Shown: positions 42,823 to 51,923, counted from the stretch's first letter. The stretch is 64,000 bases of DNA from an uncultured Eubacteriales bacterium (GCA_902797845.1 CADBUJ010000012.1:1-64000), one strand, 5' to 3'. Numbers and translations are program-made. The notes: a model not told the origin generated them from the sequence alone.

Positions 42823-43826
42823 AATAAAAGCCCTCCTATAAGCAACGCTATCACAAAGACGATCACAAATATGCCTATAAACCATGCAAAGGCTTTTCCG
42901 TTGGAAACGGGCGGTTCTCCCACCACCTTGCCGGTCTGACCGTTCATCATAAAGTTATATGTTTTTCCTTTGTAATTGTATTCGAAGAACCACAGGGGAA
43001 GCAGCACAAAATCCATGTTCATGGAAAGAAAATCCGTAGCGGAATCCATGACCATAACGCTGGAATAACCCACGATGCTGCTCCTAACATGCTCCTCTGC
43101 ATATCCTCTTACTCTTTTCTGTATAAGAGGCGCGATCTCCTCAGCACCCATATCATATTGGCGGGCTTCAAATCCTGCCAGATACGGCGCCACAAAATCC
43201 TTAAGGGCCTCGAAGCTGTACGGATCGAGCTTATGCATCTCCTCGTCGTCCAGGCTCAATGCTCCGTCGTAATCCACATTTTCGTATTCTATATCCATGT
43301 CCCTGTAGACACTGTAATGCTCTGTTTCTATGACCTCTTCGTCTCCCACGATGTAGGAGCGTACTCTCTCCGCCCTGGCTCTCATCTTGGTATTAACAAC
43401 GGAATCGGAGATCCAGTAAGGAGCATATATGGGCTTAAGATGATTTAGGATGGATTTTTTCTTGAACTCCTTAGGTGTAAGCTTACCCTTGTCGCACCAT
43501 TTTAAAAATGCCTCGTCCGCCTGGGATTTATCGTATTCGAAGGGTATAAGCTTAACGGGACGGTATGATCCTTCCATCCTTTCGGAGATGATAAGGGGAG
43601 CTCCGCAATATGCGCATATACCGGACATATCGTATTCCTTGGCATCGTGTACAGCTCCGCAGCTGGGACAATGGAATCTTCCGTCTTCATCGGCAGACTC
43701 CCTTATGCCGTCCTGCTTTTCCCTTACTTCTTCCGTATAATCACAATGCTCGCAGTGAAGCAGTTTCTTTTTTATATTGTATTTCAGATCTGCTCCGCAT
43801 TGGGGGCAGTTGAAATTTATGACCAT
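42819..43826 (-). CDS. Zinc-ribbon protein with C-terminal membrane segment
   Basis: 335 residues. Two zinc-ribbon modules: CPQCGADLK...CEHCDY (residues 7-34) and CPSCGA...CAYCGAP (about 53-78). Middle has a DEAFLKWC helix and a domain of unknown role (YAPYWISDSV); the C-terminus is a hydrophobic helix (AFAWFIGIFVIVFVIALLIG) followed by little, so it is anchored with the ribbons inside the cell. No known function is assigned. Coupled to the TPM gene by ATGA, so they likely act together, for example in membrane-protein or metal handling. Confidence 0.8.
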   Translation of the reverse strand: MVINFNCPQCGADLKYNIKKKLLHCEHCDYTEEVREKQDGIRESADEDGRFHCPSCGAVHDAKEYDMSGICAYCGAPLIISERMEGSYRPVKLIPFEYDKSQADEAFLKWCDKGKLTPKEFKKKSILNHLKPIYAPYWISDSVVNTKMRARAERVRSYIVGDEEVIETEHYSVYRDMDIEYENVDYDGALSLDDEEMHKLDPYSFEALKDFVAPYLAGFEARQYDMGAEEIAPLIQKRVRGYAEEHVRSSIVGYSSVMVMDSATDFLSMNMDFVLLPLWFFEYNYKGKTYNFMMNGQTGKVVGEPPVSNGKAFAWFIGIFVIVFVIALLIGGLLL

Positions 43827-43846
43827 ATTACGTCTCCTATAAGTAA

Positions 43847-43873
43847 GAATGATTATTTATTATATCATCATTC
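43847..43873. promoter_or_regulatory. Palindrome over the -10 of the zinc-ribbon operon
   Basis: Arms GAATGAT (43847-43853) and ATCATTC (43867-43873) flank a minus-strand TATAAT (43859-43864) about 32 bases upstream of the zinc-ribbon start. Could be an operator covering the -10. No matching -35 is clear. Confidence 0.45.
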
Positions 43874-43881
43874 AGGTGCTT

Positions 43882-44364
43882 TTACATGTCTGCAGGCAAT
43901 TTATACACAAGTATACGGGTGCGTTCATCCGTATCTTCCACAAGGGAACTAAGATCAAACTCTTCTGTTCTTACAAATATTCCGCCCATGGATGATATCA
44001 GCTTTATGCTGGGGATATTATTGCTTTCCGCCTTCCATATAAGCTCCCTGTATCCCATATTCCGGGCTCTCTTTATAAGCTCCTTTAAGGCATTTGTTCC
44101 TTTCTTCCTGCCTCGTTCATCACCCTTAAGCTCTATGCCTATCTCCCCTGTTGTACCTTCAGTACCCTTTATCTCACAGAATCCTATTATCTTTCCGTTT
44201 TCCATTATAACGAAATGATGGTCATTTCCTGTCATAAGCTCATGCCAGAAGACATCAAAGTGCCCCTTAAAAAGAGAAGGAAATGGACTCTCCTTGATAT
44301 AGTGATTAAAATAATCTCTTTTGTGCTCCTCTGTCAGGTCTGAAAGACTAATATCAAAGCTCAT
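43882..44364 (-). CDS. GNAT-family N-acetyltransferase
   Basis: 160 residues. GNAT fold with the acetyl-CoA binding stretch GDERGRKKGTNALKELIKRA (motif A), KGTEGTTGEIGIELKGD and the NNIPSIKLISSMGG helix. Target molecule cannot be predicted. The start overlaps the end of the threonine aldolase gene by 11 bases, so it is translationally coupled and probably the last gene of that operon. Confidence 0.82.
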   Translation of the reverse strand: MSFDISLSDLTEEHKRDYFNHYIKESPFPSLFKGHFDVFWHELMTGNDHHFVIMENGKIIGFCEIKGTEGTTGEIGIELKGDERGRKKGTNALKELIKRARNMGYRELIWKAESNNIPSIKLISSMGGIFVRTEEFDLSSLVEDTDERTRILVYKLPADM

Positions 44365-45385
44365 TTATGGTGCGGATCAATGCATCCGTTTCTTCTTTTA
44401 CGGTAGCAAAGCTGGTACAGAAACGGGCTACGATCATGTCTCCTTCCATTCCTTCAAATTCGAATACGTGCTCCTTTTCCAGATGCTCGGCCTGCTCCTT
44501 TGTAAGCAGAGCAAACTGCTGATTTGTAGGGCTTATTGTTTTAAGAGGTATGCCCTTTTCCATAAAAGCATTCCTTATCCTGTATGCTTCATCCACTGCC
44601 TTTTTAGTTATCTGAAAATACAGACCGTCTTCAAAAAGCACCTGGAACTGAAGCCCCAAAAGCCATCCCTTTGCAAGCATGCCGCCGTTTTGTTTGATAT
44701 AGCTCCTGAAATCCGGCTTAAGCTCATCATTTCCTATGACCACAGCCTCGCCGAAAAGAGCTCCGCATTTTGTGCCTCCTATATAAAACACATCCGCAAG
44801 GCGGGAAATGTCTTTAAGGGAAACATCATTGTCCGAAGATCCGAGGCCGTAACCCATACGGGCCCCGTCAATAAAAAGATACATGGAATATTTTGTGCAT
44901 ACGCTTTTTATATCCTCTAACTCTTTAAGGGAATAAAGGCTCCCCAGCTCTGTGGGGAATGATATATAAACCATACGGGGCATCACTATGTGCTCCTTGA
45001 TCCGGCTGTCTGCATAATCCTTTGCGGTCTTTTCTATGTCCTCGGCGGATATCTTCCCATCTCTGTTATTTAAGGCGATTATCTTATGTCCCGTATTCTC
45101 CACTGCTCCCGTTTCATGACAGGAGATATGACCCGTATCGGCACTTATAACAGCCTGATAAGGTCTTAGGGCTGATGCTATTACCGTATAATTGGCCTGA
45201 GTGCCGCCCTCCAGGAAATGAATATCATATTCCTTTGATCCGTCAAGATATTTGCGGATGCTGTCTGCAGCCATAGCGCACAGATCATCCGTTCCGTATC
45301 CGGGAAAGGATGTATCGTTATGATCGGCCAAAGCTTTTATGATAGCCGGATGAGCTCCTTTGTTGTAATCATTATTGAATCTCAT
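44354..45385 (-). CDS. ltaE: Low-specificity L-threonine aldolase
   Basis: 343 residues. PLP enzyme that splits threonine (or allo-threonine) into glycine and acetaldehyde. Aminotransferase-fold landmarks: FLEGGTQANYTVIASALRP, HISCHETGAVENTGHK, MVYISFPTELGSLYSLKEL, MYLFIDGARMGYGL and the PLP-Lys motif VFYIGGTKCGALFG. Overlaps the upstream nuclease by 14 bases and the downstream GNAT by 11 bases, so the operon is tight. Related beta-eliminating lyases are possible alternatives. Confidence 0.9.
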   Translation of the reverse strand: MRFNNDYNKGAHPAIIKALADHNDTSFPGYGTDDLCAMAADSIRKYLDGSKEYDIHFLEGGTQANYTVIASALRPYQAVISADTGHISCHETGAVENTGHKIIALNNRDGKISAEDIEKTAKDYADSRIKEHIVMPRMVYISFPTELGSLYSLKELEDIKSVCTKYSMYLFIDGARMGYGLGSSDNDVSLKDISRLADVFYIGGTKCGALFGEAVVIGNDELKPDFRSYIKQNGGMLAKGWLLGLQFQVLFEDGLYFQITKKAVDEAYRIRNAFMEKGIPLKTISPTNQQFALLTKEQAEHLEKEHVFEFEGMEGDMIVARFCTSFATVKEETDALIRTINEL

Positions 45386-46088
45386 AGCTTTCTCCTGTCT
45401 TGTAGTCTATGCTTATGCCCGGTTGAACATTATATATAAATACGGCAAAGCATACGCTCTCTCCGCCGTCCTCAACGGAACAGCCTTCAAGAAGTATCCC
45501 CCTTGCAAGAAGCTCTCTTCCTTTAAAATACGGAGTCGCTCTGTAAAGCACGTGTCCGCCGGTATCTCTTATATGATCCAGTATCATTCTTTCATATGAT
45601 CCCATGGCATTATTCATGTTTCTTGTGCCTGTCATCAGATTTCCCGGATTAAGGTTTTCCCCCGTCAGGGAAAAGGCAATTAGATGGCATCTGTTGTAAA
45701 GGCTTCCGCCCTGTACGGAATCATATGAAGCAGAATCCCATCCGCTGGGTCTTATGGAGGATATGGGCTCTCTTTCAGAGTCCGGAAGAGTCTCCCTTCC
45801 CACGCACGAAAAGGCCATTACAGCTCTTCCGAGGCCGTCCGTATCCTGGTAAAATTCGAATGCCTTCCCTTCTGTATCATTTACGTCAAATAAAGGGATC
45901 CCTCCGTTTATTTCTATAACGTTATCCCCGTAATACAAAGGGATACTTTTCAGCACATCCTTTGACACTCTTTCTACGGCGCCCTTTTCCACATCACTGA
46001 AGGAATTTATATATTCCCTGTCCCTTCCCAAAAGAAGCAGTGATGATGCTGCCAGCAAAAGTGCAAAGATCTTTAAAATGATCTTCAT
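45372..46088 (-). CDS. Secreted DNA/RNA non-specific (EndA/NucA-like) nuclease
   Basis: 238 residues from ATG 46088. Signal peptide or anchor MKIILKIFALLLAASSLLLL, then a beta-beta-alpha metal nuclease domain: RPSGWDSASYDSVQGG, YNRCHLIAFSLTGENLNPGN and MTGTRNMNNAMGSYERMILD. The usual DRGH active-site motif reads NRCH, but the His and the Asn-rich helix that binds metal are kept, so activity is likely. EndA-like nucleases degrade extracellular DNA or feed competence. An upstream TTG (46106) inside the preceding gene is a less likely start. Confidence 0.82.
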   Translation of the reverse strand: MKIILKIFALLLAASSLLLLGRDREYINSFSDVEKGAVERVSKDVLKSIPLYYGDNVIEINGGIPLFDVNDTEGKAFEFYQDTDGLGRAVMAFSCVGRETLPDSEREPISSIRPSGWDSASYDSVQGGSLYNRCHLIAFSLTGENLNPGNLMTGTRNMNNAMGSYERMILDHIRDTGGHVLYRATPYFKGRELLARGILLEGCSVEDGGESVCFAVFIYNVQPGISIDYKTGESYEIQ

Positions 46089-46089
46089 A

Positions 46090-46689
46090 TTAGTTATCAG
46101 CCGCAAGACGGCTTATTAACTCCCGGATCACCGAAAGGGGGTGGGTGGGGAAGTCAATATCATATTCCGCTTTTTCGGAAAGGTTCATTAAGTTCCCGTA
46201 ACCGTTGTCTGGGTCATAAGGATCGAAGGACCATTCCTCAGGCATCTCGTTAAAAGGGCCGTCGGGATAGAGCATCTCGAAAACATATCTTTCCCTTACG
46301 CCGCTCAGACCTTCCTCGTAGAATACTCCCTTTATATCGAAGACAATATCCTTTTGAAAGAGCTGGGCCATAAGCACATATTCCATTCCCTGTCCCGTAT
46401 CATTTTTCAGAATGATATATAAAAGGTCATCTCCCGAAGATGTTTCTTCCCTTTCTGCCTCTATGATCCCTCCGCTCTCCGGAAGGTCCTCCCTTATCAT
46501 TTCTCTTAAGGAATACATATCATATATGGGCAGAGCATCAAATTCGTCGATCAGCTCTACTGAAAGCTGTCCCGTCGTATTAACATTACTAAAGCAAAGA
46601 TCCCTTCTTAAGGGATCCCATTCCCCTTCCTCATTCAAAAAGCCTTCCGGCAGATAAACGGAATGATCATCCAATGTTATTTTTCCCAT
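46090..46689 (-). CDS. Unknown 199-aa acidic protein
   Basis: No family recognised. The protein is acidic, lacks a signal peptide or membrane helix, begins MGKITLDDHSVYLPEGF, and has a pattern of beta strands ending in a Phe/Leu-rich helix (VIRELISRLAADN). The N-terminal part resembles DcrB/Mog1-like beta folds only vaguely, which I do not claim as homology. It has its own promoter and lies one base upstream of the secreted nuclease gene, so they are co-expressed. A nuclease partner or inhibitor is possible but unproven. Confidence 0.7.
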   Translation of the reverse strand: MGKITLDDHSVYLPEGFLNEEGEWDPLRRDLCFSNVNTTGQLSVELIDEFDALPIYDMYSLREMIREDLPESGGIIEAEREETSSGDDLLYIILKNDTGQGMEYVLMAQLFQKDIVFDIKGVFYEEGLSGVRERYVFEMLYPDGPFNEMPEEWSFDPYDPDNGYGNLMNLSEKAEYDIDFPTHPLSVIRELISRLAADN

Positions 46690-46709
46690 ATTTACACCTC
46701 TAAAGTATA

Positions 46710-46738
46710 ATGATATGTAATAAGCCTTAAACTTTCAA
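46710..46738 (-). promoter_or_regulatory. Promoter of the unknown protein-nuclease-ltaE-GNAT operon
   Basis: Minus-strand -35 TTGAAA (46733-46738), 17-base spacer, -10 TATCAT (46710-46715), with TATACT just downstream as an alternative -10. Confidence 0.7.
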
Positions 46739-46805
46739 TAATCTACCGGCGATTTCCAGGGGTAAAAACATATAATATGCAATCCTTATAAGGGACTGAT
46801 CCTAT

Positions 46806-46846
46806 TTAAAAACAAACAGGCGGATGAGATATATACTCATCCGCCT
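46806..46846 (-). terminator. Terminator after the lipoprotein operon
   Basis: Minus-strand AGGCGGATGAG-TATATAT-CTCATCCGCCT followed by GTTTGTTTTT. Perfect 11-bp arms, about 60 bases past the stop of the gene at 46907. Confidence 0.85.
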
Positions 46847-46906
46847 TTAATCGACTTTTTCCGAAATTACCTGATATCAGAATTTCGGCCGATTGGGCCT
46901 GTATCC

Positions 46907-47242
46907 TTAAATATCCTCCAGATAATTTACGGGCTTTCCTGTGCTCTTCGCATATTCGATCTCTGATCTTGTGCTGGAGCCGATATAGCCTCCCACATTT
47001 ATAACAAAGATCTCATCAGCCAGATCGATTTTTCTTTTATGCATGTCATCCAGCATCTCTTTTGTCTTTGTAAGAGTGCCTTCATCCATGTTCTCCCAGA
47101 CCTCATTATCTCCGGAATGGCCGAAAAGTCCGACGCTTATTACGATATTTCCTTCCAAAGTAAGCTGCTTCTGGACTTCCGTAAACTCTTTCTTAAATCT
47201 GGTGCTGCCGCAAAGAGTTATGATCTTATAATTTCCTATCAT
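46907..47242 (-). CDS. Nucleoside 2-deoxyribosyltransferase-like protein
   Basis: 111 residues. N-terminal LCGSTRFKKEFTEVQKQL matches the Rossmann-like nucleotide-binding loop of nucleoside 2-deoxyribosyltransferase-like/DUF4406 proteins, followed by DDMHKRKIDLADEIFVINVG and GSSTRSEIEYAKSTGKPV. It probably binds a nucleotide or sugar nucleotide; the reaction is not certain. The ATG at 47242 overlaps the lipoprotein stop (TGATG), so the two genes are coupled, although a secreted lipoprotein and a cytosolic protein seem an odd pair. Confidence 0.75.
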   Translation of the reverse strand: MIGNYKIITLCGSTRFKKEFTEVQKQLTLEGNIVISVGLFGHSGDNEVWENMDEGTLTKTKEMLDDMHKRKIDLADEIFVINVGGYIGSSTRSEIEYAKSTGKPVNYLEDI

Positions 47243-48117
47243 CAGTTAAGAGAAAAAACGATATCCTTGCCGGCATCCTCTTTGTCATCTTCCCATGTAA
47301 GAGTATAATCATCGTTTACCACGATGCGTCCGGTGCCGTCGTTATATGCTTCCTCCGAAGACTTTACGGAGCCGTCTTCGCCGTATACGGTAGTGGTCTT
47401 TACGCAATCTGTATACTCTATTGCATTAGCCTCTTCATTATATACGCCGCTCATGGTCCACTCGTTGTTTTCAAATGCGCTGTCAGCCCATGTGATAACT
47501 ATATCTGCCCCGTTTGTTCCTGAAGCCTTTATGGTGGCGCTGGCTCTGTCTGCGCTGTACTCGCCGATAATATTCATAACAGGATTTTGGCCGTCGTCTG
47601 AATCTCCTCCGTCTGCGGAAAGAAATTCAAAGGTCTGTCCGTCAGCCATATGTTCTTCATCATCTTCCCATGTAAGAGTTCCGTCTTCATTAAAGATTAT
47701 ACGGCCTTTTCCGTTTTCGTATTCTGTGGACTCTTCAGCCACTTTTCCATCCTCGCCGAATGTAAGATTCTTCTTAACACAGTCTTCATATTCCATTGTA
47801 AGAGTATCTGCATCAAGCTTGCCGCTCATGGTCCATTCAGATGATTCCGAAGCACTGCTGCTCCATACTACGCTTACCTTTGCACCATCCTCATCGTCTC
47901 CGCTTTCAACGGTAAGTGCTGCTCTTCCCATTACATATGTGCCGATAAAGTTCATTACGGGATTCTGGCCGTCATCTCCTGAATCTGCGCTGTCGCTTTC
48001 TGATGTTGATTCAGATGAAGGCGCTGCATCTGTTTCAGATCCTTCTTTACTTCCTCCGCAGGCTGCAAGTGATACTACCATCATACCTGCCAAAACAATG
48101 CTTAAAATTTTTTTCAT
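47242..48117 (-). CDS. Lipoprotein with internal duplication
   Basis: 291 residues. Signal peptide with lipobox LAAC (Cys20), a Ser/Asp/Glu-rich linker (about 22-47), then two copies of a beta-rich domain, each opening with DDGQNPVMN (residues 48-56 and 174-182) and containing EWTMSG, an EDC or TDC stretch and a TLTWEDD end. Repeats are about 125 residues long. Surface-exposed, acidic, function unknown. Own promoter and a GGAGG SD. Confidence 0.85.
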   Translation of the reverse strand: MKKILSIVLAGMMVVSLAACGGSKEGSETDAAPSSESTSESDSADSGDDGQNPVMNFIGTYVMGRAALTVESGDDEDGAKVSVVWSSSASESSEWTMSGKLDADTLTMEYEDCVKKNLTFGEDGKVAEESTEYENGKGRIIFNEDGTLTWEDDEEHMADGQTFEFLSADGGDSDDGQNPVMNIIGEYSADRASATIKASGTNGADIVITWADSAFENNEWTMSGVYNEEANAIEYTDCVKTTTVYGEDGSVKSSEEAYNDGTGRIVVNDDYTLTWEDDKEDAGKDIVFSLN

Positions 48118-48170
48118 GACTTCCTCCTATTTACATCCTTTTAAATCTATAAATCCTGCAAACAGATATT

Positions 48171-48198
48171 ATTATACTCCCTAAAATATAATTAACAA
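48171..48198 (-). promoter_or_regulatory. Lipoprotein operon promoter
   Basis: Minus-strand -35 TTGTTA (48193-48198), 16-base spacer, -10 TATAAT (48171-48176). Confidence 0.7.
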
Positions 48199-48225
48199 CA
48201 TTCCACTTAGACCCGGCATTTATCC

Positions 48226-48390
48226 TTAATCCGTATCCATATCCTCTATGCCGATAAAGGTGCGTTCTCCTTCTTTCTTACTTTTTTCCTCTGATGCACC
48301 CTTATTTCCGTCTTTCTCCTTTTGTTCCTTCGGGAACATGGAATCCAAAAGCTTTTCCAGGTCTTTTGACGGCCTTGCTATTACAGACAT
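48226..48390 (-). CDS. Small charged protein (54 aa) at the end of the V-ATPase operon
   Basis: Starts MSVIARPSKDLEKLLDSMFP and continues as a Lys/Glu-rich stretch with about half its residues charged, ending DMDTD. The start has the very strong SD AGGAGGAAG 5 bases upstream, located within the last codons of pepD, 12 bases after which the gene begins. No membrane helix or known motif is seen. The gene is too short for common callers and has no clear terminator behind it; the lipoprotein promoter follows. Confidence 0.75.
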   Translation of the reverse strand: MSVIARPSKDLEKLLDSMFPKEQKEKDGNKGASEEKSKKEGERTFIGIEDMDTD

Positions 48391-48402
48391 CTTCTTCCTC
48401 CT

Positions 48403-49872
48403 TTATTCCCCTTCTTCAAGAACTCTGAGAAGCAGCTCCCACATCCTTACTGCGGATGATATATGGAGCTTCTCTTCCGTGGTGTGAACATCGTCTATAT
48501 CAGGACCGATGGATATGCAGTCCAGCTCCGGTCTTTTGGAGATGAACATGCCGCATTCAAGTCCTCCGTGAACTGCCGTTACCAAAGGTTCCTTACGGAA
48601 CATCTCTCTGTATACTCTGAGAAAAAGTTCTCTTAAGGGAGAATCCTTTCTGTATTCCCATCCGGGATGCTTCCCGTAAATATTCGGGACGGCTCCGCAA
48701 AGCTGCGCCATTCTTGCCACCCTGTCCGTAAGATCCTCCCATTCAGTCTCATATGAGCCCCTTATGGATACGATCAAAGAGAATGATTCTTCCGAAAGCC
48801 TTGCTATTCCCATATTTAAGGATAATTGAGGAAGTCCCTCTATCTCTCCGCTCATGGACTGTACTCCGTGGGGAATAAGCCTCAAAAGATCCGTCACTTT
48901 TTCCGCAGAGCTTTTATCTATACATTTTTCCGTTCCGAAGCCAAGATCCTCTGTCTCTATTATGATGCCGTCATCACGTCCGGAGAGCTCCTTTTTTAAA
49001 GCTTCGGCAATGTCATCAGCAAGGCTCTTTACAATATCTGCAGCCTCTTCCCCTTTTTCGGGTATGATCATCTCTGCCGTGCATTCTCTGGGAACCGCGT
49101 TATCCGCATCTCCTCCGAAAAGGCTGTATATCCTGGCATCACTTTTTTCAATGATCTTCTTTAATACTCTGCCCATAAGCTGAAGGGCATTTCCCCTTCC
49201 CTTATTTATAATGACTCCCGCATGACCTCCCAGAAGGCCTGTTATCTTAAGCCGGATCCTTTCGCCTTTGATCTCTTCTCTTTTTACTTCCACAAGGCTT
49301 TCTATCCTTGAAGCCCCGGTGCAGCCGGAAACAAATATACCTTCTGTTTCTATATCTATGTTTATAACTCTTGTGCCCCTAAGCCTTTTTACGTCAAGCT
49401 CCTTGGCTCCCAGCATCCCCACTTCCTCATCGGTTGTAAACACTGCCTCCAGAGGCGGATGCTTTATATTTTTATCATCAAGTATTGCCAGGATATATGC
49501 CGCTCCTATGCCGTTGTCAGCTCCGAGGGACGTATCCTTTGCAAAAAGAAGATCTCCCTCCACCATAAGCTTTAAGGGCTCTTTTTTCATGTCGATGCCC
49601 GATCCCGGTCTTGCAACTGCCACCATATCCACATGGCACTGCAGGATCACTCCCGGCATTTTCTCCATGCCCTCTGATCCGTGGCTTTCAATCACCACAT
49701 TTCCTGCCTTGTCCATGTAATGATCAAGCCCTCTTGCTTCGGCAAAATCCATAAGATATTCTCCTATGGCTTTCATGTTTCCCGAGCCTCTCGGTATATT
49801 GCTTATTTCTCTGAAATAACGAAAAAAGGGCTCCTTTAAGAGCTCCTCTTCTCTGATCTTGGAATCACCCAT
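48403..49872 (-). CDS. pepD: Aminoacyl-histidine dipeptidase (M20 family)
   Basis: 489 residues. Cytosolic zinc dipeptidase for Xaa-His and related dipeptides. Metal and catalytic motifs: ILQCHVDMVAV (His, Asp), TSLGADNGIGAAY (Asp), FTTDEEVGMLGAKE (Glu-Glu), and TAVHGGLECGMFISK near the C-terminus; dimerisation insert between (about 200-370). Its start overlaps the V-ATPase subunit D gene by 8 bases, so peptide use is tied to the ATPase transcript. Confidence 0.92.
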   Translation of the reverse strand: MGDSKIREEELLKEPFFRYFREISNIPRGSGNMKAIGEYLMDFAEARGLDHYMDKAGNVVIESHGSEGMEKMPGVILQCHVDMVAVARPGSGIDMKKEPLKLMVEGDLLFAKDTSLGADNGIGAAYILAILDDKNIKHPPLEAVFTTDEEVGMLGAKELDVKRLRGTRVINIDIETEGIFVSGCTGASRIESLVEVKREEIKGERIRLKITGLLGGHAGVIINKGRGNALQLMGRVLKKIIEKSDARIYSLFGGDADNAVPRECTAEMIIPEKGEEAADIVKSLADDIAEALKKELSGRDDGIIIETEDLGFGTEKCIDKSSAEKVTDLLRLIPHGVQSMSGEIEGLPQLSLNMGIARLSEESFSLIVSIRGSYETEWEDLTDRVARMAQLCGAVPNIYGKHPGWEYRKDSPLRELFLRVYREMFRKEPLVTAVHGGLECGMFISKRPELDCISIGPDIDDVHTTEEKLHISSAVRMWELLLRVLEEGE

Positions 49873-50536
49873 TTATCAATTCCCTTTCGTCGTAGTGATG
49901 AGCCTCGTTAAGCATCATGTCTTTAACTTTCATAAGACGCACCTGCGTGCTTCGTTCGTTCTCATCAAGCTTCATGGTTATGTATTTTATTCCCGCCTTT
50001 GTTTCCGGTATGATAACATGCTCAAGAGCGTTTACTCTTCGCCTTGTTTTTTCGATCTCCGCCGCCATCAGCTGACAGGATTTTTCCGTTTCAGCCAGCT
50101 TGAGCATGTCCGGAAGAGCATCGGAAAGAGATCTTACGGCATTGTCAAGTTCCCCTGATGTAAAGGCGAAGCCGTAAGCATATATATCATTTTCATCAGC
50201 AGTCCTTGTGGTGTAATCAAATACGGGGATATCCACGCTCATAACGTTTTTTGTCTTCGTTTCCAGGTAGATCTCCTGTCTGGGAGTAAGCATGGAGGTG
50301 CGGATCATCTCTTCCGACATTGATGCCTTTGCCATTACAAAATTCTTGTTGGCTATGCCAAGCTTCCTCTCCACGCTTTTCCTAAGCTCCATATTTTCTC
50401 TTACAAGGTCAAGGAACTCCCTTATAAGCTCGTCTCTTTTATCCTTTAAAAGGCGATGTCCCTTAACTGCAGTCTGAAGCTTCTTCTTAAGACGGGTAAG
50501 CTCCATCCTGGTGGGGTTAACCTGTGTTCCGGCCAC
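49865..50536 (-). CDS. ntpD: V-type ATPase subunit D (central stalk)
   Basis: 223 residues. Coiled-coil rotor shaft: N-terminus PTRMELTRLKKKLQTAVKGH matches the family start, with coiled-coil helices at both ends and the mid region (about 75-155) forming the exposed domain. Follows subunit B by 14 bases and overlaps pepD by 8 bases. Confidence 0.95.
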   Translation of the reverse strand: MAGTQVNPTRMELTRLKKKLQTAVKGHRLLKDKRDELIREFLDLVRENMELRKSVERKLGIANKNFVMAKASMSEEMIRTSMLTPRQEIYLETKTKNVMSVDIPVFDYTTRTADENDIYAYGFAFTSGELDNAVRSLSDALPDMLKLAETEKSCQLMAAEIEKTRRRVNALEHVIIPETKAGIKYITMKLDENERSTQVRLMKVKDMMLNEAHHYDERELING

Positions 50537-50550
50537 TTTCTTCTCCTTAG

Positions 50551-51921
50551 TTATTTTTCGTAGTACGTATCAAGCAGGCTGTCAGAGATCCTCTTAAGCT
50601 CGGATCTGGGCAGGATCCTTAAAAGATCCCAGCCTATCTCCAGCGTCTCCTCGATGCTTCTGTCTGTCTGATACCCCTGAGATACATATCTTTTTTCGAA
50701 TTCATCGGCAAATTTAGCGTAAACCAGATCGATCTGGGTAAGCGCAGCTTCTCCCAGAATGACCATAAGCTCCTTGGCATCCTTTCCTCTTGCATAAGCC
50801 GAGAAAAGCTGGTTCATGGTGGCAGAATGGTCCTCTCTTGTCTTGCCCTTTCCTATACCCTTATCCTTCAGTCTTGAAAGAGACGGCAATACATCTATGG
50901 GCGGCATTATGCCCTTTCTGTAAAGCTCCCTGGAAAGGATAATCTGACCTTCCGTGATATAGCCTGTAAGATCAGGTATGGGATGGGTCTTGTCGTCTTC
51001 AGGCATGGTAAGTATAGGTATAAGAGTTATGGAACCCTTCTTTCCCTTCTGCCTGCCGGCTCTCTCGTAAAGCGTAGCCTGGTCCGTATACATATATCCC
51101 GGATATCCTCTTCTTCCGGGTACCTCTTTTCTGGCCGCTGACACCTCTCTCAGTGCATCAGCATAATTGGTTATGTCCGTAAGTATAACAAGAACATGCA
51201 TATCCTTTTCAAAGGCCAGATATTCCGCTGCCGTAAGGGCAAGCCTCGGGGTGGATATACGCTCAACCGCCGGGTCGTTTGCCAGATTTATAAAAAGGAC
51301 CGTTCTGTCGATGGCTCCCGTTTCCTTAAAGGATTCCTCAAAGAAATGAGCCTCTTCGTAAGTGATGCCCATGGCGGCAAACACAACTGCGAAATTCTCT
51401 TCCGTTCCCCTTACCTTGGCCTGCTTTGCTATCTGAGCAGCAAGCTGAGCATGAGGAAGACCTGATGCGGAAAAAATGGGAAGCTTCTGGCCTCTTACAA
51501 GTGTGTTAAGTCCGTCTATGGCAGAAACACCTGTCTGTATAAATTCCGAAGGGTAAGCTCTGGCTGCCGGATTCATGGGCAGTCCGTTTATATCCATCCT
51601 CTTGTCGGGAAGTATTTCCGGACCTCCGTCTATGGTCCTTCCCATGCCGTCGAAGACTCTTCCGAGCATATCTTCGGAAACGCCCAGGGTCTGTGTCCTT
51701 CCCAGAAATCTTACTTTACTGTCTGACAGGTTTATTCCCGTTGATGCCTCGAAAAGCTGTACCAGTGCATTTTCTCCGTCTATTTCCAGTACCTTGCATC
51801 TTCTGATCTCCCCTGATGCAAGTTCTATCTCTCCAAGCTCGTTATATTTGACATCAGATACGCCTTTTACGAGCATCAGAGGACCGGCAACTTCCTGTAT
51901 GGTCCTGTATTCCTTAGCCAT
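50551..51921 (-). CDS. ntpB: V-type ATPase subunit B
   Basis: 456 residues. Non-catalytic nucleotide-site subunit of the V1 head. N-terminal [14 protein letters not shown] and mid-region [54 protein letters not shown] are typical. The degenerate P-loop is expected in B. Two bases after subunit A. Confidence 0.96.
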   Translation of the reverse strand: MAKEYRTIQEVAGPLMLVKGVSDVKYNELGEIELASGEIRRCKVLEIDGENALVQLFEASTGINLSDSKVRFLGRTQTLGVSEDMLGRVFDGMGRTIDGGPEILPDKRMDINGLPMNPAARAYPSEFIQTGVSAIDGLNTLVRGQKLPIFSASGLPHAQLAAQIAKQAKVRGTEENFAVVFAAMGITYEEAHFFEESFKETGAIDRTVLFINLANDPAVERISTPRLALTAAEYLAFEKDMHVLVILTDITNYADALREVSAARKEVPGRRGYPGYMYTDQATLYERAGRQKGKKGSITLIPILTMPEDDKTHPIPDLTGYITEGQIILSRELYRKGIMPPIDVLPSLSRLKDKGIGKGKTREDHSATMNQLFSAYARGKDAKELMVILGEAALTQIDLVYAKFADEFEKRYVSQGYQTDRSIEETLEIGWDLLRILPRSELKRISDSLLDTYYEK

Positions 51922-51923
51922 TA

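Noticed and set aside
44321..44920. 199-codon plus-strand open frame
   Set aside because: Antisense shadow of ltaE and the GNAT gene; no SD and no known family.
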